Positions 29,326-33,708 of a stretch of 33,708 nucleotides of DNA are shown here, piece by piece. The position numbers were made by a program, and so were the translations under genes. This DNA is from Clostridiales bacterium DTU083 (GTDB lineage Bacteria > Bacillota > Clostridia > Caldicoprobacterales > DTU083). The stretch spans positions 7,620 through 41,327 of the forward strand of contig LFTC01000022.1 in the NCBI GenBank assembly GCA_001512915.1, read 5' to 3'. Under the pieces are notes generated by a model. The model had not been told where the DNA came from. It worked only from the letters and a program-made list of their open reading frames with translations, and searched no databases. Each line of letters opens with the position of its first letter. Positions within the stretch are counted from its first letter, which is position 1.

Positions 29326-29577
29326 ATGGCAGGCAAAGGAACCATAGTATTACAGGACGTATTTCTGAATCAGCTTCGAAAGGATTATATCCCAATTACG
29401 ATTCATCTGATAAACGGATTTCAATTGAGAGGAATAATAAAAGGTTTTGACAACTTTGTTGTTATCCTTGAAAGCGACGGCAAACAGATGATGATTTATA
29501 AACATGCAATCTCAACTGTTACCCCAAGCAGGCCCATTACCTTTGGTTCTGGATCAGAAACACAGGAAAATGAATAA
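29326..29577 (+). CDS. hfq: RNA chaperone Hfq
   Basis: [62 protein letters not shown] 29326 with GGAAGG RBS. Confidence 0.97.
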   Translation: MAGKGTIVLQDVFLNQLRKDYIPITIHLINGFQLRGIIKGFDNFVVILESDGKQMMIYKHAISTVTPSRPITFGSGSETQENE

Positions 29578-29622
29578 CATTTAGATTTCATTAGGTTATA
29601 TAAGATAAAGGTGTGAGGCAAG

Positions 29623-29652
29623 AGGAACCATCTTTGAATTGTGGTTCCTTTC
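29623..29652 (+). terminator. Probable terminator after hfq
   Basis: AGGAACCA ... TGGTTCCT followed by TTCTG; weak T-tract. Confidence 0.5.
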
Positions 29653-29724
29653 TGATTTAATTATAAAAGTTTGCGAGCAAATAATTTTTATAATTATTTT
29701 TGCTGAACAAAGACGAGGTGCAGA

Positions 29725-31014
29725 ATGAACTATCAGCATTATTACATTAATGAGAAAAGCATTCACCCAAAGGCGTTACAATTAATAAAAGATGCACATG
29801 ACGAGGTGCAACAATTATTTCAAGAAATTGAGGAAAGGGCCCAATACCATCAATCCAGGATTATAGATAGTTTTATAAAACACAGGGTTAGTCAAAGGCA
29901 TTTTGCCGGCACAACAGGTTATGGTTATGGGGATGATGGTAGGGATACTTTAGAAAAAGTTTTTAAAGATATATTTGAATGCGAAGATGCATTAGTACGG
30001 CCGCAATGGGTTTCCGGAACTCATGTGATAAGTGACGGTCTGTTTGCCTTATTAAGGCCAAATGATACCTTATTATCAATTACGGGTGAACCATATGATA
30101 CTCTCCATAATGTTATTGGCATAAAAGAATCTATACCAGGATCTTTAAAAGATTGGAGAGTTAATTATAAGCAGGTAGAGCTAACATCAGAAGGTGCTTT
30201 CAATTATAAAGAAATAAAAGAAGAATTAAGAGATTTGACTGTTAAGACAGTGTTAATACAACGATCAAGGGGATACAGTACAAGAAAATCACTTAAGGCA
30301 AGCGAAATTGGAGAATGTATTGATTATATAAAACGGATCAGGAATGACGTATATATTTTTGTAGATAATTGTTATGGAGAATTTACTGAAGATGCAGAAC
30401 CCAGCAGTATGGGAGCAGACTTAGTTGTAGGTTCGTTGATCAAAAATCCTGGCGGTGGTCTTGCTCCTACAGGGGCATATGCAGCAGGCACAAAAGAGGC
30501 AATAAATTTGTTATCTAGCCGGCTGACTTCACCAGGTATCGGCAGGGAAGTGGGATCAAATCCGTCTGGGTATCAATATTATTATCAGGGCTTATTTATA
30601 GCACCTCATACAGTAGCAGAAGCTTTAAAAGGGGCAATATTAACTGCCTGGATATTTGATAAACTAGGATATCGCACTTCACCTTACTGGTCTGATCAGA
30701 GATCTGATATAATTCAGTCAATTGAGTTTAATTCAGCTGAAGAATTGATAACATATTGCCAAGCTGTTCAATCAGCTTCTCCCATTGATGGTTTTGTAGT
30801 TCCATATCCGTGGGATATGCCGGGATATGATCATCAAGTGATCATGGCAGCGGGTGCCTTCGTGCAGGGATCATCCATTGAGCTGAGTACAGATGCACCA
30901 ATAAAATCACCTTACATTGCATATTTACAAGGCGGATTAACATATGCTCACGTGAAACTTACAATGCTGAGAGTTCTAACAACTTTGCATAATGAAGAGT
31001 ATATCCGGTTATAA
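29725..31014 (+). CDS. ynbB: PLP-dependent methionine gamma-lyase family protein (aluminium resistance / YnbB family)
   Basis: RPQWVSGTHVISDGLFALLRPNDTLLSITGEPYDTLHNVIG; VFVDNCYGEF-like motif; DLVVGSLIKNPGGGLAPTGAYAAG PLP-lysine region; hfq-ynbB-lexA order. Confidence 0.93.
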   Translation: MNYQHYYINEKSIHPKALQLIKDAHDEVQQLFQEIEERAQYHQSRIIDSFIKHRVSQRHFAGTTGYGYGDDGRDTLEKVFKDIFECEDALVRPQWVSGTHVISDGLFALLRPNDTLLSITGEPYDTLHNVIGIKESIPGSLKDWRVNYKQVELTSEGAFNYKEIKEELRDLTVKTVLIQRSRGYSTRKSLKASEIGECIDYIKRIRNDVYIFVDNCYGEFTEDAEPSSMGADLVVGSLIKNPGGGLAPTGAYAAGTKEAINLLSSRLTSPGIGREVGSNPSGYQYYYQGLFIAPHTVAEALKGAILTAWIFDKLGYRTSPYWSDQRSDIIQSIEFNSAEELITYCQAVQSASPIDGFVVPYPWDMPGYDHQVIMAAGAFVQGSSIELSTDAPIKSPYIAYLQGGLTYAHVKLTMLRVLTTLHNEEYIRL

Positions 31015-31027
31015 ACAAACCGGATAT
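31001..31027 (+). terminator. Inverted repeat between convergent ynbB and lexA (possible terminator)
   Basis: ATATCCGGTT-ATAAACA-AACCGGATAT, perfect 10-bp stem; the ynbB stop codon lies in the loop; the T-run starts about 15 nt later. Confidence 0.5.
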
Positions 31028-31047
31028 ACGGTTAACCCTCGCTTTTT

Positions 31048-31668
31048 TTATTGAAACATTCGTATGACACCAATAACTTTTCCTAAAATAGTCACATCCT
31101 TTACTATGATAGGTTCCATTGCTGAATTTTCAGGCTGAAGCCGGATATATTCTTTTTCTTTATAAAATTTTTTTACAGTTGCTTCATCTTCAATAAGAGC
31201 TACTACTATATCACCATTTTGAGCAGTAGGCTTTTTTTCTACCAGTACCATGTCTCCATCTAGAATTCCCGCTTCAACCATGCTATCACCTTCAACGGTT
31301 AACATGAACACATCATTATTCTTATTATGAAGATATTGAGCTGGTATTGGGAAAGTATCTTCGATGTTTTCTACCGCAAGTATAGGCTGCCCAGCAGTAA
31401 CTCTGCCTACTATGGGAACATTAATCAATTCTTTTTTAAATACATAAGTAGTATCATCCAGAATTTCAATTGCTCTTGGTTTGGTAGGATCACGGCGAAT
31501 AAGGCCCTTTTTTTCGAGCCTTTCTAAATATCCATGAACTGTAGAAGTTGATTTTAATCCCACAGCGTCACAAATCTCCCTGACTGAAGGGGGGTAGCCT
31601 TTAGTGAGTATTTCTTGCTTTAAAAAGTCAAGAATCTTTTTTTGTTTTTCGCTTAGGGCTTGAGCCAT
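31048..31668 (-). CDS. lexA: LexA repressor
   Basis: [87 protein letters not shown]. Confidence 0.98.
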   Translation of the reverse strand: MAQALSEKQKKILDFLKQEILTKGYPPSVREICDAVGLKSTSTVHGYLERLEKKGLIRRDPTKPRAIEILDDTTYVFKKELINVPIVGRVTAGQPILAVENIEDTFPIPAQYLHNKNNDVFMLTVEGDSMVEAGILDGDMVLVEKKPTAQNGDIVVALIEDEATVKKFYKEKEYIRLQPENSAMEPIIVKDVTILGKVIGVIRMFQ

Positions 31669-31753
31669 TTATTTACACCTCACTAATACTCATTGTTTTT
31701 CAGCCTTATCCTGCTACTTTTAACAAAATTATACCACACGAATGCAAGCAAAT

Positions 31754-31767
31754 CAAACAAATGTTCG
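31754..31767. promoter_or_regulatory. LexA (SOS) box 1, proximal to lexA
   Basis: CAAACAAATGTTCG is close to the Firmicutes consensus CGAACNNNNGTTCG. It overlaps a possible lexA -35 (minus strand TTGATT-N17-TATAAT). Confidence 0.7.
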
Positions 31768-31784
31768 GAAACAAGCAAAATATG

Positions 31785-31813
31785 TTGACAAAGAACAAAT
31801 GTTCTATTATAAT
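31785..31813 (+). promoter_or_regulatory. SigA-type promoter for the yneA-like gene
   Basis: TTGACA (31785-31790) - 17 bp - TATAAT (31808-31813). Confidence 0.85.
31792..31805. promoter_or_regulatory. LexA (SOS) box 2, inside the promoter spacer
   Basis: AGAACAAATGTTCT lies between the -35 and -10 elements. Confidence 0.85.
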
Positions 31814-31819
31814 ATATTC

Positions 31820-31833
31820 AGAACATATGTTCG
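31820..31833. promoter_or_regulatory. LexA (SOS) box 3, downstream of the -10
   Basis: AGAACATATGTTCG, with a perfect GAACATATGTTC core. Confidence 0.88.
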
Positions 31834-31853
31834 GAAGAGGGGGGGTAGAGACA

Positions 31854-32162
31854 ATGTCAATACGTATTAAGTCAAAAGTAAGATTTATAATCTCAGTTAC
31901 AGTATTTTTGTTAATGATTATAGTTTCATTTTCCTTTTTCTTATTAAAAGGTAAAGCTCAGGAAGCACCAACTTATTATTTAGATTGGTACGTAACAAAA
32001 GGCGATACTTTATGGTCTATTGCAGAACAATCATTGCCTGAAGGCAGAGATATTAGAGAGTATATAAATGAAATACGCAATTGGAACAAATTATCTTCCT
32101 CAAATATAAAGGAAGGCCAAGTACTGGAAATTCCTATTTATGAAAGTTTTTATAAAGATTAA
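31854..32162 (+). CDS. yneA: LysM-domain membrane protein, YneA-like SOS cell-division inhibitor
   Basis: ATG 31854 after AGAGGGGGGG; N-terminal TM then YVTKGDTLWSIAEQSLPEGRDIREYINEIRNWNKLSSSNIKEGQVLEIPIY (LysM); divergent from lexA with SOS boxes. The track start at 31761 lies upstream of the promoter. Confidence 0.8.
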   Translation: MSIRIKSKVRFIISVTVFLLMIIVSFSFFLLKGKAQEAPTYYLDWYVTKGDTLWSIAEQSLPEGRDIREYINEIRNWNKLSSSNIKEGQVLEIPIYESFYKD

Positions 32163-32169
32163 ATCAGTC

Positions 32170-33228
32170 TTATTCATCACGCAGCTTAATAACACGTGCT
32201 GCCATTCGTCTTTTATCTTCACTTATTGCAGCATAATGCTTTCTTGTAGTATTCACATCCTTATGACCTAAAACGTCTGCCACTAAATAAATATCTCCAG
32301 TTTCTTGGTATAGGGCAGTACCATAGGTACTGCGTAATTTATGTGGGGATATATTTTTTAAAGGATTTACAATTCTGGAATATTTTTTTACTAGGTTTTG
32401 TATTGCACGATGGCTCAATCGCTTTTTCTGCATGGATAGAAAGAATGCATCTTCATGACCGGGTAATGGCTCGATTTGCTTTCTTTCTTCAAGATAATCC
32501 TCTAATGCTTTGCGCACTTCTTCACTGAAATAGAGAAATTCTTCATTACCGCCTTTACGGGTTACTTTGAATCTATTGGCCTTAAAATCAAAATCCGTTA
32601 TATTTAATCCAACGCATTCACTGATTCGAATCCCAGTACCTAGGAATAAGGTTAACAATGCAAGATCTCTTCTTTTAGTATACTTATGATATTTTTTTTG
32701 TGTATCAGTTAAACCTTCTCCTTTTTCAACCAAATCAAGAAGGTTAGCTACCTCATCTACATCCAGCCTCACAATAGCTTTTTCACGAATTTTTGGCATA
32801 TCCACTAATTCCGTAACATTTCTGTCTATATAACCTTTTTTATAAAAATGAGAAAAACAGGAGCGAATGGCTGATAGTTTTCGTGCTTTCCCTGATTCGT
32901 TATTGGTTATATCTTTTCCTCCAGATGATCTATTATATAAAGTTATATATTCAAGAAACATTTCCAAATGCACAGCTTCAACTTGCTTTAAATCATCTAT
33001 TGTAAGATCTTTTGTTTTTTTACTTTTAAATTCCTCAATTTTACTTGTAAGAAAATTAAAAAAAAGCCTTAAATCATAAGCATAATTGATCCTGGTCAAT
33101 ATAGATGTATGAGGTTCAATTCCACGAAAATACTCAACACAGAATCGGGGTAGATCTCTTATTACCTTTCTGAGTTTAATAACATGTAATTTATTCTGTT
33201 GAATGCTGTAAGGCTTTGACAATTTCAT
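32170..33228 (-). CDS. Tyrosine recombinase, XerC/XerS-like
   Basis: Catalytic signature GTGIRISECVGL ... VTRKGGNEE ... ISPHKLRSTYGTALY ... VLGHKDVNTTRKHYA. Confidence 0.9.
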   Translation of the reverse strand: MKLSKPYSIQQNKLHVIKLRKVIRDLPRFCVEYFRGIEPHTSILTRINYAYDLRLFFNFLTSKIEEFKSKKTKDLTIDDLKQVEAVHLEMFLEYITLYNRSSGGKDITNNESGKARKLSAIRSCFSHFYKKGYIDRNVTELVDMPKIREKAIVRLDVDEVANLLDLVEKGEGLTDTQKKYHKYTKRRDLALLTLFLGTGIRISECVGLNITDFDFKANRFKVTRKGGNEEFLYFSEEVRKALEDYLEERKQIEPLPGHEDAFFLSMQKKRLSHRAIQNLVKKYSRIVNPLKNISPHKLRSTYGTALYQETGDIYLVADVLGHKDVNTTRKHYAAISEDKRRMAARVIKLRDE

Positions 33229-33406
33229 TTGATTTATCCCTCTTCAGACCTTATTCTGAAAAAGTTAAACAGTTAATTAATATTGCTCTGCAAATAGTAT
33301 AACACAGATCAGATTTAATGTACAAAACTTGAACCCAAACAGAAGCACATGTAAATTAAATAGTTCATATATTGTAAATAGGCACAAGTATGAGTCAAAA
33401 ATATAT

Positions 33407-33459
33407 TAAACTAAAAACTTTACAGCGTTTAAGGGTAAAGAGAGGTTTTTTATAGTTTA
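33407..33459. repeat. Imperfect long inverted repeat upstream of the 66-aa small protein gene
   Basis: TAAACTA-AAAA-CTTTAC (33407-33423) versus GTAAAG-agagg-TTTTTT-TAGTTTA (33435-33459). Confidence 0.5.
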
Positions 33460-33483
33460 GTATGGCAAGAAAGGAGTAGGAGT

Positions 33484-33684
33484 ATGAGTACTGAAATTAC
33501 AGGCAGTGAAATATTAGGAAGATCCAGGGACAGGAAAGATGAAAGTTTGTTATTCTTCTTCTTGTTACTTGTAGTAATCTTTTGTAATTGCGGTTTGTTC
33601 CGAAAAGACGATTCGGAATTGCTGTTTTTCTTCTTACTGTTAGTTATACTATTTAACGGTGATTCATGCAAAATCGGACGATAA
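33484..33684 (+). CDS. Small hydrophobic protein (66 aa) with internally duplicated DESLLFFFLLLVVIF motif
   Basis: AAGGAGTAGG RBS before the ATG; MSTEITGSEILGRSRDRKDESLLFFFLLLVVIFCNCGLFRKDDSELLFFFLLLVILFNGDSCKIGR. Confidence 0.75.
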   Translation: MSTEITGSEILGRSRDRKDESLLFFFLLLVVIFCNCGLFRKDDSELLFFFLLLVILFNGDSCKIGR

Positions 33685-33708
33685 ATAAACTTATATACAA
33701 AACTATAA

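Noticed and set aside
33391-33456. 21-aa plus-strand ORF MSQKYIKLKTLQRLRVKRGFL
   Set aside because: No RBS, and it overlaps the inverted repeat; too short to support as coding.
33450-33671. 73-aa minus-strand ORF opposite the small hydrophobic protein
   Set aside because: It mirrors the F/L-rich repeat as K/N/S-rich antisense sequence; the plus-strand ORF has a clear RBS and membrane-like composition.
1-33708. CRISPR arrays, transposons, prophage, toxin-antitoxin or defence loci
   Set aside because: No regularly spaced repeats, terminal inverted repeats, transposases, Cas or phage structural genes were seen by eye. The only recombinase looks like a Xer-type housekeeping enzyme.

Overview
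The window is a low-GC Clostridia-like chromosomal segment (taxon inferred from gene content and order). It is mostly core genome. From left to right it contains: a truncated YhfZ-like regulator; tRNA-Leu(CAA) on the minus strand; a YdjM-type membrane hydrolase; an anti-sigma-like zinc-finger protein with no sigma gene beside it; polA-coaE-lytic transglycosylase-extracellular solute-binding lipoprotein; tRNA-Leu(GAG); a small Cys-rich DUF1540-like ORF absent from the ORF track; alr and 5-formyl-THF cyclo-ligase; a cyanophycin pair (cphB-cphA); a DUF2156/GNAT pair; a large uncharacterised membrane-anchored extracytoplasmic protein; a gerA-gerB-gerC spore germinant receptor operon; miaB-mutS-mutL-miaA-hfq-ynbB; lexA divergent from a YneA-like LysM gene with three LexA-box-like palindromes between them; a XerS/XerC-like tyrosine recombinase; and a tiny protein built from a duplicated 'D-[ES]-x-LLFFFLLLV' segment. 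I see no CRISPR array, transposon or prophage. I cannot claim a clearly new system. The best second-look items are the cyanophycin neighbourhood with its uncharacterised neighbours, the orphan anti-sigma with an ECF-like promoter, the duplicated-motif small protein with an upstream inverted repeat, and the three-operator SOS switch. All family calls come from reading the sequence; no database search was run.
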